Positions 12,247 to 22,770 of a DNA stretch of 64,000 nt are shown piece after piece. The DNA is from Megalobrama amblycephala. Its lineage: Eukaryota > Chordata > Actinopteri > Cypriniformes > Xenocyprididae. The stretch is taken from NCBI RefSeq assembly GCF_018812025.1, contig NC_063045.1:56801957-56865956 (forward strand). Direction: 5' to 3'. A program made the position numbers and the translations under genes. The notes beneath the pieces were generated by a model. That model saw nothing but the letters and a program-made list of their open reading frames with translations. It was not told where the DNA came from and did not search any database. Every line of letters begins with the position of its first letter. Position 1 is the first letter of the stretch.

Positions 12247-13204
12247 TATACACGATCAGGCATGACATTATAAGCACTGACAGGTGAAGTGAATAGCACT
12301 GATGATCTCTTCATCACGGCACCTGTTAGTGGGTGGGATACATTAGGCAGCAAGTGAACATTTTGTCCTCAAAGTTTACGTGTTAGAAGCAGGAAAAATG
12401 GGCAAGCGTAAGGATTTGAGCGAGTTTGACAAGGGCCAAATTGTGATGGCTAGACGACTGGGTCAGAGCATCTCCAAAACTGCAACTCTTGTGGGATGTT
12501 CCCGGTCTGCAGTGGTCAGTTTCTATCAAAAGTGCTCCAAGGAAGGAACAGTGGTGAACCGGCGACAGGGTCATGGGCGGCCGAGGCTTATTGATGCATG
12601 TGAGGAGCGAAGGCTGGCCCGTGTGGTCCGATCCAACAGATGAGTTACTGGAGCTCAAATTGCTCAAGAAGTTAATGCTGGTTCTGACAGAAAGGCGTCA
12701 GAATACACAGTGCATCACAGATTGTTGTGTATGGGGCTGCATAGTCGCAGATCATTTAGGGTGCCCATGCTGACCCCTGTCCACCGCTGGAAGCACCAAC
12801 AGTGGGTACATGAGCATCAGAAATGGACCTCGGAGCAATGGAAGAAGGTGGCCTGGTCTGATCAATCACGTTTTCTTTTATATCACGTGGATGGCCGGAT
12901 GCGTGTGCGTCACTTACCTGGGGAACACATGACGCCAGGATGCACTATGGGAAGAAGGCGAGCCGGCAGAGGCAGCGTGATGCTTTGGCCAATGCTCTGC
13001 TGGGACATCTTGGGTCCTGCCATCCATGTGGATGTTACTTTGACACGTACCACCTACATAAGCATTGTTGCAGATACACCCTTTCATGGAAACGGTATTC
13101 CCTGGTGGCTGTGGCCTCTTTCAGCAGGATAATGCACCCTGCCACAAAGCGATGATTTGATTTGAGGAGCACAACAACGAGTTTGAGGTGTTGACTTGGC
13201 CTCC
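12247..13204 (+). mobile_element. Tc1-like transposon, 3'-truncated
   Basis: The left end is a TA followed by the terminal motif tacacgatcaggcatgacat at 12249. Transposase sequence starts at 12398. The match to Tc1-type transposase stops abruptly after the block encoding LTWP near 13204, so the C-terminal part and the right inverted repeat are missing. No complementary terminus was found downstream. This is a class II cut-and-paste element (IS630/Tc1/mariner), dead in this copy. Confidence 0.93.
12398..13200 (+). pseudogene. Tc1-like transposase pseudogene
   Basis: Translation starts [20 protein letters not shown] and covers the paired-like helix-turn-helix DNA-binding region (about residues 1-80), including [13 protein letters not shown] and the GRPR AT-hook-like motif. 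An in-frame TGA at 12641-12643, most easily read as CGA to TGA, interrupts it. The same frame then continues with VPMLTPVHRWKHQQW, the WSDQSRF motif holding the first catalytic Asp, and GCTMGRRRAGRGSVMLW. Near 13070 a small deletion shifts the frame. Beyond it the second catalytic Asp is still visible in QQDNAPC. A second deletion follows near 13155, then the copy ends before the third catalytic residue. It encodes no active enzyme. Confidence 0.92.
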
Positions 13205-15109
13205 TTTTTAAATCAAATCAAACTGGAAAGCTGTGAACTCTTTTATGAATTGATTTAGCCTTAAAATACTTCATGATTCAATACATTATTTCTCAAATCT
13301 CAGAATAAACGTAATATTAAACTGGACAAGACAAGCCGATTCATATAATGATCCATTTCTTGTTGCTGACATGCAAGTGATGCAACTAATGTGGTGAACA
13401 AATAAACTACAACAAATAAAAGGGAGTTGTGGGCACAAGCATTGAGAGTGTCTACATTTACCTAGAAGAGCCTCATTCCTGGTTCTCAATAGCTTTTTGT
13501 TCACAGTTCATTTGGAGACATCAGCTGAATACTCATATTCATGGTATAAAAATGATGCACTGTCAGTTCGGACCATCATTTTCAGAGCCCAGACAACTTG
13601 TGCTTTTCTTTCCTTTCTATGTGTTTGCACAGCCCGAAATTATGGAACCGCCACTAACAGGATGTGTGCGTTCCTGAGGTACTTTGCGAGTATTCCGATT
13701 GCATCACATGTCCTGGATTTCATGGGTTTTTCACGGTACATTTACTGTGTCATTTATAAAAGCGGCTCTCTACTAATATGCTAAATACAACCGTGCTGAA
13801 AGAATATACGAGCCAGATCGTAATTTGATTCGAATTAAATTTTTCTAATGGCATCCTCCAGAAAGTGCAAAGTAAACATGTGCTCTTTCCCGTCACTTTT
13901 CCACCAAGTGGATTTGACAGGACCTTAAACATCTGGACAGTGTACATCATATGAAACACACACAATTCTTTCTTCCTCGCTGAGTAAACTGGCCTCAAGT
14001 AAGTCCGCCGAGAACCCACCAGTTAATCAAAACAAATACAACACGTTTTCTTTAACAAACAGAGCCTTATCTTTTCCGCCAGTGCGGAAAATCTTAGAAA
14101 TTAAACTTTCAATCAAATTTAAACATTTGTTGATTGTTTTTAATACTTAATTATTTTCTGTTGCTCCTATGTTTTGGGAAATCAGTGTGGATTTACGTTG
14201 CACTGAGAAATTGGCGGGTGTGAGACATTACATGACGTCTGGACATCCTGCAGTGGAGCCATTATTCAGGGCCTGAGGGATCACAGCTAGAGGTCGTGGC
14301 CCCTGATGACCCTTAGATGATGGGCAGGACTCCATCCATGAGGCCACATGACAGCAGGAAGTACTAGCTAATGTGGTTCTGATTAGAGTCCTTATCTCCA
14401 GCCCCCGATTAACAGTTCAATTATCTGACGGGAAGAAGCGAACCGCTGACTTAAACGTGAAGGGAACAGTTCCACAGAAAATGAAAATTGAAAATGAACT
14501 TCTTTCCACCGTAGAACATAAAAATGGAATTTTCAAATAAATTATGACTTCTTATTTCCATGAAAATGTCAGTAAATGACCTCTAAGGGTGTGCAGTTCG
14601 GTTCGCTTGATTCTGTGGTGAAGTAAATACTACAGAAAAAAACAAATGTAATTTCTACCTGAATAAGTTAGTTCAGGTAAGAATTAAAAAAAAAAAACAA
14701 AGTAAATTCTATATTGATACTGGTGTTCCCATCATGCACTGCGGCACGAATAATTAATAAGGTTGCATTTTTTCACTGTTTTTATGCTGTATTTACACTG
14801 TTTTATCATTGCTTTTGTTGTTAGGTTTAGTAACTTGATGTTTTGTGACATCTGGAGTTCATTTTCTACTCAAAATGACACATTCATGCTCATAAATGAT
14901 CCAACGAATGTTACCGTTATTGTGTGCCAATTGAGGTCTCTGTGTTCGGGTGGGTACCACATTACTTCTATTATGTAGATATCTACTGTATTATTTACTT
15001 AGATGTTCTAAGTAAAGCATTTGGCTTAATTCAGTGTTATATTGTTTCAGCAAAATGTACTTGAAAAGAGTATTACAAAGTAAACTTCAAGTAAGTAGAA
15101 ATGACTCAA
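13205..15109. other. intergenic, nothing recognised
   Basis: Overlapping chance frames at 13286-14019. 14185-14450 is less AT-rich and could be conserved non-coding, but this cannot be shown from one sequence. Confidence 0.45.
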
Positions 15110-15515
15110 CACTGTAAAAAATCAAAAGTTGAGAAAACTTCTCAGCAGATTTTTGAGTTCTCAACTTGTTGTTTTCAGTTTATACAACAAAAAGTTGAGA
15201 AAACTTAAAAATCTCCTACAAAAACAAGTTGAGAATATAGCTGCAAGCAGCAATTCGGGGCCAAGCCCCAGAAGGGGCAGTAGCGCAATACGGAGCAGGT
15301 AGAGCAAAAACATCAGAAATTGAATGTACATGCAAAACAGCTGGTTCAGAAGGACAGGTGGAAATGAAATGAAAATCAATAGAAGTTCAGATGAGAATGA
15401 ACACAGAATGAACTAAAAACACTTGTATCTAATTCAAGAGGAATAAAGATTAGTACAATGCTTATGTGGATAAAAAAGGAATCAAAATGACTCATTACAC
15501 ACAATTGCATAATGA

Positions 15516-15602
15516 CCACCCAACACGGGATTCGAACCCACAACCTCCAGTCCAGTGTCCATTGCGCATGTCATTGCACCACTGTGCAGGTGACTGTTGA
15601 CA
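15516..15602 (-). repeat. tRNA-like module 1 in element A
   Basis: On the minus strand an A-box-like cacagtggtgcaatg precedes a near-consensus B-box gggttcgaatcccg (complement of 15526-15539). The spacing is tRNA-like, but a clean clover-leaf is not evident. It is best read as a tRNA-derived relic, not a functional tRNA gene. Confidence 0.6.
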
Positions 15603-15917
15603 CAACTGCCGAAGTTCACTAGTTTATGTGAAAATGGACTCAAAAAGAAGAATTTTTATGAAACTGCACTGAATGTTATATTTAATAACTTTACTTTAGA
15701 TCATTCTGCAGCTCATCATGCTGTAGCGCAATACAGAGCAGGAAGAAGAAAAACAGCAGAAAATGAACAAACATGAAACACCTGGTTCAGAATTATGGGC
15801 GAGAATGAACTCAGAAAGTACAGAAGCTTAGATGAAAATGAACACAGCATGAAACAAAAAGCATTTATTTCTAATCTAGAGGCAATAAAGGAATCAAAAC
15901 ACACAATTTCATAAAAC

Positions 15918-16003
15918 CACTCCACCCGAGATTCGAACCCACTATCTTTAGGTACAGGGCTCGTCAGGTACCTGGCTTTACACATTGAGCTACATTATGA
16001 CAC
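15918..16003 (-). repeat. tRNA-like module 2 in element A
   Basis: The B-box gggttcgaatc is on the minus strand (complement of 15930-15940). An A-box-like tagctcaatgtg is the complement of 15984-15995. It sits about 400 bp from module 1, at the same place in a tandem unit. Confidence 0.6.
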
Positions 16004-18087
16004 ATGTTCAACATGTTGTGGAAGAGAACTTTTAGTGTAACAAAGAATTTACAAAAAAAGCATTTCTCAGCATGCTAACCATATTAGCATGCCAAGCTAA
16101 CTTAATGCTAATGAAGCTCATGGTTAACTTGATAGCTGAAGAGCCACATTAAAAAGAATGACAACTGGTTAGCATGCTAAGCAATTAGCATGCTAAGCTA
16201 ACTAGCATAAGATAACAATCACAAGGAAGGTCACATTCAGAGACAAATATCTCGGGAACGGTAGCGAATATCAAAAATCCGTTCAGTCATTTCTATGCGG
16301 CTCGGTCCAAAGATCTTCTGAGCTGATTGTGGACAAAATAGGACAAAATTTGTGGAGGAGTAGCGAAAAAACTGTTTTTCATTTATTTCAATATGGCAGA
16401 CAGGTACATTTAAGGAAAATGACAAATGACACATCGTTGGAATTGGCATTAGCCAGGGAATAAAATGACATAAAGTATACACGTTTTGGAAAGTGTTTTC
16501 AAAAGTTATAAGCATTTTTGCAAAAAACATTATATCTGTGGAACAGTAGGTGGCGCTGTGTTGAAACTTCTCAGGTACCTTCGGGACCTACTAAAGGTCA
16601 TACATACTAATTTTTGTGAAGATATGTCAAATAGTTTAAAAGATATTGAAATTTATGACAAAATTCAAAATGGCGGACATGCTTTTCATCCGATGTTGAC
16701 AAATTCAATATCCCCGGATTCGGCATGGCCAAGGAATCCATAGACACCAAGATCTTGATTTCTAATAAAGTGTTCAAAAGTTATTGGCCAAAATATCCAT
16801 TTTACAGATCTCATGACCTGTAGGTGGCGCTGTTCCCAAATTCGGCAAGGAACCTCAGATCATGGTCTTGATCAAGTGTACGAATTTTTGTTTTGATCGC
16901 TCAAAGTTTGGCCGAGATACAGCCTCTATAGCAATTTTGGGTAAACCTCATTAACTTCGTGACATCATAACTTTTGAACAAAGATGAATAAAAAAAAATC
17001 TGCTCAGTCATTTCTGTGCGGCTCAGACCAAAGATCACCTGATCAAAGTCTGGACAAAATTGGACAAATTTTGAAGGAGGAGTAGCGAAAAAACGGACTA
17101 CTGTACTTTTCAAAATGGCCGCTACTGTAATGGGTGGAGACTTAATGTAAGAATTTGAATAGAATCAGCATGAAGAGACAAATCAGATGTACTAAATTGT
17201 ATTTTTCTAGAGCAAATGGTTCAAAAGTTATAACCTTTAGAATGTTGAATTTTTGAACTGGTGGTGGCGCTATAGAGTTGGTCCTTGAGACTCCAAAATT
17301 GGTCAGATTTCTAGACATGACCATCACTACAAGTGTGCCAAATTTCATCATTTTCTCATGTTCCGTTGATAGGGCTGCCATAGACTCCCATTCGGGAGGA
17401 AGAATAATAATAATAAAAGGGAAAATGTACAATTACAATAGGGGCTACAGCCCCTTTGGGGGCTTGGCCCCTAAAAACACAAAAATCTGCTGAAGTTTGA
17501 TGCCTTCAAGTTTTCTCAACTTAAAGTTACTTTATTTTTTAACTTTTATCTTCTTTGTTTATTTTACTGAACTTAATTACATATAAATATGCGTGCAAAA
17601 ATTAAGAAAATTTTACTTTTTTTTCAGTGCATAAAATTATCCTAAAAGTGGTTCATACCTACAGAATTGAGCGGCCAGGATTTTCTACAGAATTTCACAT
17701 TCACCGTTCCACTGAAAAAAAAGAAAGTAATACAATTTTCAGTATAAAGCATTCCTTTAAAACAAAAATTATATTGCTTTTACATTAACAAACCTTTAAA
17801 AACCTGATTCAAATGAGACATTTAATCTTGAAAATTTCACATAAAAAATAGAGTTATTGAACATAAATTGTCATATTAACAAATAAATTAGATTGACCAA
17901 ACAAACTAAACTACAAATTTAGTTTATTAACAACAGTGAAGATGATTAATAAAATAATGACTTTTGCAAATACACCAAGGCAACTTGTACTTTCCTGCCT
18001 ATTTATATGTGCACAAGTAATTTTTATTTGATATTTCACATGAATGCAGCTTTAAAATGTACTTTAGAAATACCCTAAACTGTATGT

Positions 18088-18091
<4 letters not shown>

Positions 18092-18126
<35 letters not shown>
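18092..18126 (+). repeat. poly-A tract
   Basis: An uninterrupted A run of about 35 bases, directly followed by the 110 bp tandem duplication. Confidence 0.95.
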
Positions 18127-18128
<2 letters not shown>

Positions 18129-18130
18129 AA

Positions 18131-18341
18131 AAAAATAAATCTCTGAAATTTGTGGTTGCTGGAACTTTACAGGGGAAAAAACTATGTTTTAAAAAAAAAT
18201 AAATAAATAAATAAAATAATGTTTTATAAAATGTTTTAAAAAAAATAAATCTCTGAAATTTGTGGTTGCTGGAACTTTACAGGGGAAAAAACTATGTTTT
18301 AAAAAAAAATAAATAAATAAATAAAATAATGTTTTATAAAA
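18131..18341 (+). repeat. tandem duplication, 110 bp unit, two near-identical copies
   Basis: The unit beginning aaaaataaatctctgaaatt, with gtggttgctggaactttaca and aaataaataaataaaataat, occurs at 18131 and again at 18241. I see no difference over about 100 bp, so the duplication is recent or an assembly artefact. Confidence 0.92.
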
Positions 18342-19150
18342 GTTTTATAGAATTTTATATAAGTTTTTACTTTATAATAAATAGACAACCACCTTAAAAA
18401 CACAGAATCAAATTCTTAATTAACCCATTAACAGGTTAGGATTTTACAGTTAAAATTACAATAATTTTTACAGTCATATGAAAATTTTAATATCAATTTA
18501 AATATAAATTTATATGCCAACCAAAAGTATCTGGACAGTGGAGGGTTACTGGGATAAAGTGATTAACACGGTCTTCAGCATGAGATGAACCACCCTTACC
18601 TCGGATCAAACTGCTTTTTTTTTTTTTTAGAGTAAAAATTGTGCAGTTTTGATTGTCAAAACCTAATTTTAGTCAACAATTACAACAAGTGCTAATTCCC
18701 AACATGCAGCTCTGCACAGAATCTGTTATAACGGTGCATGATGGGAACTGGCAGGCACTAATATCTCTGCACTTAGGAGCTTGTCTGTGCTGCTCAGTGG
18801 ATTGAGTTACTGTGAAAGCCATGATGGAGTGTAAAGTAATCTCCTGCTGTGGAGCTGCCGCGCATGCCTGGAGTCCGTCGCATGTTTCTGAGATTCCTTA
18901 TCTGGTGTGAGGGGGGGCTTCACCTGCTGCGCTAAGATGCCCTGGAGACTTTAACACAGCACGCCAGCATTTCCCAGACAACGTTCGGCCTCTATCTAAC
19001 ATATTTTTCTACATATCGTAGACTTTCGATAAAATACGCATCCAAAATTGCATTTTAAAAAGAGTAACACCACAAATCTGGTTCAAATGATCTGAATGTT
19101 TAAGCTTCAAATGTAAGCCCATCTTTGGAATTTCTCCACAACATCTGTAC

Positions 19151-19697
19151 ACTTTACAATAAGGTCTCAGTTAGTGCATTAGTAACACGAACTAACAATG
19201 AGCAATTTATTTTTCAAAGCATGCTTGTTAATTTAAGGCTACACTGTCTACACTACGTCTATATGTACACACTAATCCAGATACATTTGAAAACACAACT
19301 TTTTCCTCTACATTTTGTTCAAAAAGCTTACGCTACATCCTACGCCGTCCCTATTCAACTTACGGAAAAAGTGTAACTGACGCAATGCCAGATCCATTTT
19401 TTCTGTAAGTTGAATAGGGAAGGAGGTCTGGCGGAAGCTAGATATTTTACTTTATAACTTGTTAAATATTGTTTTTTGTTTTTTTGGATGGATGGATGGA
19501 TGTGGATGGAGGTACGCACTTCAGCTTCATACTAGTTGATCCAGCTTTACTGCCATTATAAAGCATTATAAAGTGAGTAAAGCTTGGGCTGATTTTCATT
19601 TGAAAGTGAACTAATCCTTTAATGCAGCAGAAGTTTTGTTCACTGTTAGTTCATGTTAACTAATATAATTATAACAAACTGAACCTTATTGTAAACT
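19151..19697. mobile_element. MITE with actttacaataaggt ends
   Basis: The left end actttacaataaggtctcag and right end accttattgtaaact are an inverted pair. tagtaacacgaactaacaat pairs with gttagttcatgttaacta. Inside, about 19235-19460 carries its own inverted pair (cctattcaacttacgg and ctgtaagttgaatagg), probably a nested element. Confidence 0.75.
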
Positions 19698-20476
19698 GTT
19701 AGCATTGATTTATTTGCATCAGAGAATAAACAAACCCACTTTTCACTGACATTATATACTGGAGCACATCACATAAGGTAAGTCTGGCTTGTCTCCTCAT
19801 ATGTATGAGTCTCAGTGTTCAAAAGAGGAAGGGTTTTTTTTCCACCACAATCCAAAGAAGCAGCACACAAACGAATGGAGCCGTGCCACGGTGTGGAAAA
19901 GACGCATGTCCAGCCTCATGCTTCACGTCAGGGCCTCCGCCAAAGCAAACTGTGGTCGGAAGAATCCGTTAATAGTGCCTGATCTGTGTCACCTGAGACT
20001 GGAATCATCCAAAACTCAGAAACCACACAGCCACAGTCATCGACGTGGATATTTGCAGCAGCTGAGTCTCTCTAATGAAGGACTCCCACCACAGACCACT
20101 CCGAACGGCCCCGCTGCATCACAATCTGCCCTACTTTCATATTTAAACGCCTGTGCTCTGGACAGGTCACAATCCAGACGTTTATAACAAATGCACAGTG
20201 GTTTTCCCACAGACTCTTAGATTACAGTTTGCAGAAACGCAGATTGCCCTTATTAATCTTCATCATGACTGTCATGTGAGAGTCGAGCACATGAAAACGA
20301 CTCACACTTCTCAGGGAACGGTGACAGAATTTTCCAACTGTGTGACTGATGCAATATAATGGTGACAAAGTTTCCATTATAAAAATTTCCCATTCTACCA
20401 TCCACAGTGTGCTGAGTGCTAATGCTGTCTTGATAGCAAAATTTCAGTAATCAAAAATAATAGGGTGTATTAAAGA
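19698..20476 (+). other. intergenic with a 132-codon open frame, not called
   Basis: The frame 19789-20187 is in locally GC-richer sequence and starts MSPHMYESQCSKEEG. It shows low complexity (His, Ser, Arg) and no domain. It could be a conserved non-coding block or chance. Confidence 0.4.
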
Positions 20477-20665
20477 GAGAGTTCACCCAGTCATTTACTC
20501 ACCTTGTGTCGTTCCAAACCTGTATGACTTTCTTTCTTCTGTGGAACATAAAAGAAGATATCTTGAAGATTGTTGAGGTCCAAACACACATTGACTTTCA
20601 TTGTATGGACAAAAAAACCCCCCAAAAAAACAATGAGAAATTAGTAGATGACAGAATTTTCATTT
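20477..20665 (+). repeat. half of a ttcaccca-type fold-back MITE
   Basis: Starts gagttcacccagtcatttac. It includes gttccaaacctgtatgactt, ttcttctgtggaacataaaa and agaattttcattttc. It is the inverted counterpart of 25780-25965. Confidence 0.65.
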
Positions 20666-20760
20666 TCAAATATTTGTTTAAACACACTTTAATAAAAAAA
20701 AAAAAAAAAAACTTATTAATTAATATTATTATTATTAAATATTAACAGATTAAATTAAAC

Positions 20761-20851
20761 AGGGAGTGTTCAGGAAACCTGTTTGAAAACAATTATTTTG
20801 CAATAATTAAAATGATTCTTGGCATAGCCCACACTAAATGACTATTAAATA
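20761..20851 (+). repeat. local repeat unit U, copy 1
   Basis: Blocks gtgttcaggaaacctgtttg, acaattattttgcaataatt and gattcttggcatagccc. Copies lie at 21116-21180 and 22681-22770, with an inverted partial copy at 24427-24476. Confidence 0.8.
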
Positions 20852-20984
20852 TATAAATCTATATTTAATTTAATTTTATATATATATATAATTTAATAAT
20901 TTAATAATTAATTTAATAATATAATTGAATTAATTTTATATTTTAATTAATTTAATATATATGAACTTTAATGAACTTTAATAA

Positions 20985-21180
<196 letters not shown>

Positions 21181-21343
21181 TGAAATATATAAATCTATAT
21201 ATTTTAAATATATAAATCTATATTTAATTTAATTTAATTTAATTTAATAATATAATTTAATTAATTTAATATTTTATTTAATTAATTTAATAATAATAAT
21301 ATTTATATTTTTAATATATATTAAATTAAATTAAATTAAATTA

Positions 21344-21349
<6 letters not shown>

Positions 21350-21428
<79 letters not shown>
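21350..21428 (+). repeat. (TA)n tract 2
   Basis: About 39 TA units, flanked on both sides by ttaaattaaa-type AT repeats in inverted arrangement. Confidence 0.97.
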
Positions 21429-21431
<3 letters not shown>

Positions 21432-21484
21432 TTAATTTAATTTAATATATATTAAAAATATAAATATAATTTAATATATATATA

Positions 21485-22416
21485 GTACAGTCCAAAAGTT
21501 TGGAACCACTAAGATTTTTAATGTTTTTAAAAGAAGTTTCGTCTGCTCACCAAGGCTACATTTATTTAATTAAAAATACAGTAAAAAACAGTAATATTGT
21601 GAAATATTATTACAATTTAAAATATCTGTGTACTATTTAAATATATTTGACAAAGTAATTTATTCCTGTGATGCAAAGCTGAATTTTCAGCATCGTTACT
21701 CCAGTCTTCAGTGTCACATGATCCTTCAGAAATCATTCTAATATGCTGATTTGCTGCTCAAGAAACATTTATGATTATTTTCAATGTTGAAAACAGTTGT
21801 GTACTTTTTTTTTCAGGATTCCTTGATGAATAGAAAGTTCAAAAGAACAGCATTTATCTGAAATACAAAGCTTCTGTAGCATTATACACTACTGTTCAAA
21901 AGTTTGGGGTCAGTAAGAATTTTTATTTTTATTTTTTGAAAAGAAATTAAAGAAATGAATACTTTTATTCAGCAAGGATGCATTAAATCAATCAAAAGTG
22001 GCAGTAAAGACATTTATAATGTTACAAAAGATTAGATTTCAGATAAACTCTGTTCTTTTGAACTTTCTATTCATCAAATAATCCTGAAAAAAAATACTGT
22101 ACACAAATATGTTGTACAATTGTACACATTAAATGTTTGTTGAGCAGCAGATCAGCATATTAGAATGATTTCTGAAGGATCATGTGACACTGAAGACTGG
22201 AGTAATGATGCTGAAAATTCAGCTTTGCCATCACAAGAATAAATTACTTTGTGAAATATATTCAAATAGAAAACAGTTATTTTAAATTGTAATAATATTT
22301 CACAATATTACTGTTTTTACTGTATTTTTAATTAAATAAATGTAGCCTTGGTGAGCAGACGAAACTTCTTTTAAAAACATTAAAAATCTTAGTGGTTCCA
22401 AACTTTTGGACTGTAC
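21485..22416. mobile_element. 932 bp fold-back made of two opposed MITE copies
   Basis: The left end gtacagtccaaaagtttgg and right end ccaaacttttggactgtac are perfect complements. The arms pair over about 400 bp (gctcaccaaggctacattta, tgatccttcagaaatcattc, gaatagaaagttcaaaagaa). From 21887 a canonical MITE terminus, acactactgttcaaaagttt, begins and runs in minus orientation to 22416. The left part is a plus-orientation copy lacking its last 120 bp or so. Confidence 0.85.
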
Positions 22417-22467
22417 TGTATATATATATTAATTTAATTTAATATATATATAAAATATAAATAGAAT

Positions 22468-22616
<149 letters not shown>

Positions 22617-22680
22617 TACCTTTAATAATGAATTATATATATAATTCATTATTAAAGTTCATTAAAGCCAATAAACACGG

Positions 22681-22770
22681 GAAGTGTTCAGGAAACCTGT
22701 TTGAAAACAATTATTTTGCAATAATTAAAATGATTCTTGGCATAGTCCATAATAAATGAGTGTTAAATAT
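22681..22770 (+). repeat. local repeat unit U, copy 3
   Basis: Full-length match to copy 1, with changes in the last third (catagtccataataaatgag). It lies on the other side of the fold-back element and TA tracts from copies 1 and 2. Confidence 0.8.

Larger units (their letters stand above)
15235..17475 (+). mobile_element. composite element A with tRNA-like and direct-repeat modules
   Basis: Starts tatagctgcaagcagcaatt. The inverted termini are ggggccaagccccagaagg (15257) and tttgggggcttggcccc (ends 17471). Two tandem modules (about 15280-15600 and 15722-16005) each end in a minus-strand tRNA-like B-box. Next comes a cluster of ttagcatgctaa palindromes (16070-16205). Two long direct repeats then start near 16285 and 17007 (cagtcatttct, gcggctc, aggagtagcgaaaaaac). 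Three ggtggcgct motifs recur. No frame longer than about 100 codons exists, so it is probably non-autonomous. An inverted relative is at 32118-33590. Confidence 0.75.
15110..17629. mobile_element. host MITE split by element A
   Basis: The left end cactgtaaaaaatcaaaagt and right end ttttttttcagtg form an inverted pair. Inner blocks also pair: aagttgagaaaacttc with agcagattttt on the left against aaaaatctgctgaagt with gttttctcaactt on the right. About 2.24 kb of element A sits inside. The host alone would be under 300 bp. Confidence 0.72.

Noticed and set aside
12247..13204. Complete Tc1 transposon
   Set aside because: Right terminal repeat and C-terminal transposase are absent; no complement of the left end found downstream.
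15516..16003. Functional tRNA genes on the minus strand
   Set aside because: B-boxes are good but the acceptor and anticodon arms do not pair convincingly and the modules recur within a repeat.
19789..20187. 132-codon frame as a protein gene
   Set aside because: Composition is uneven and no family is recognised; kept only as a note in the intergenic entry.
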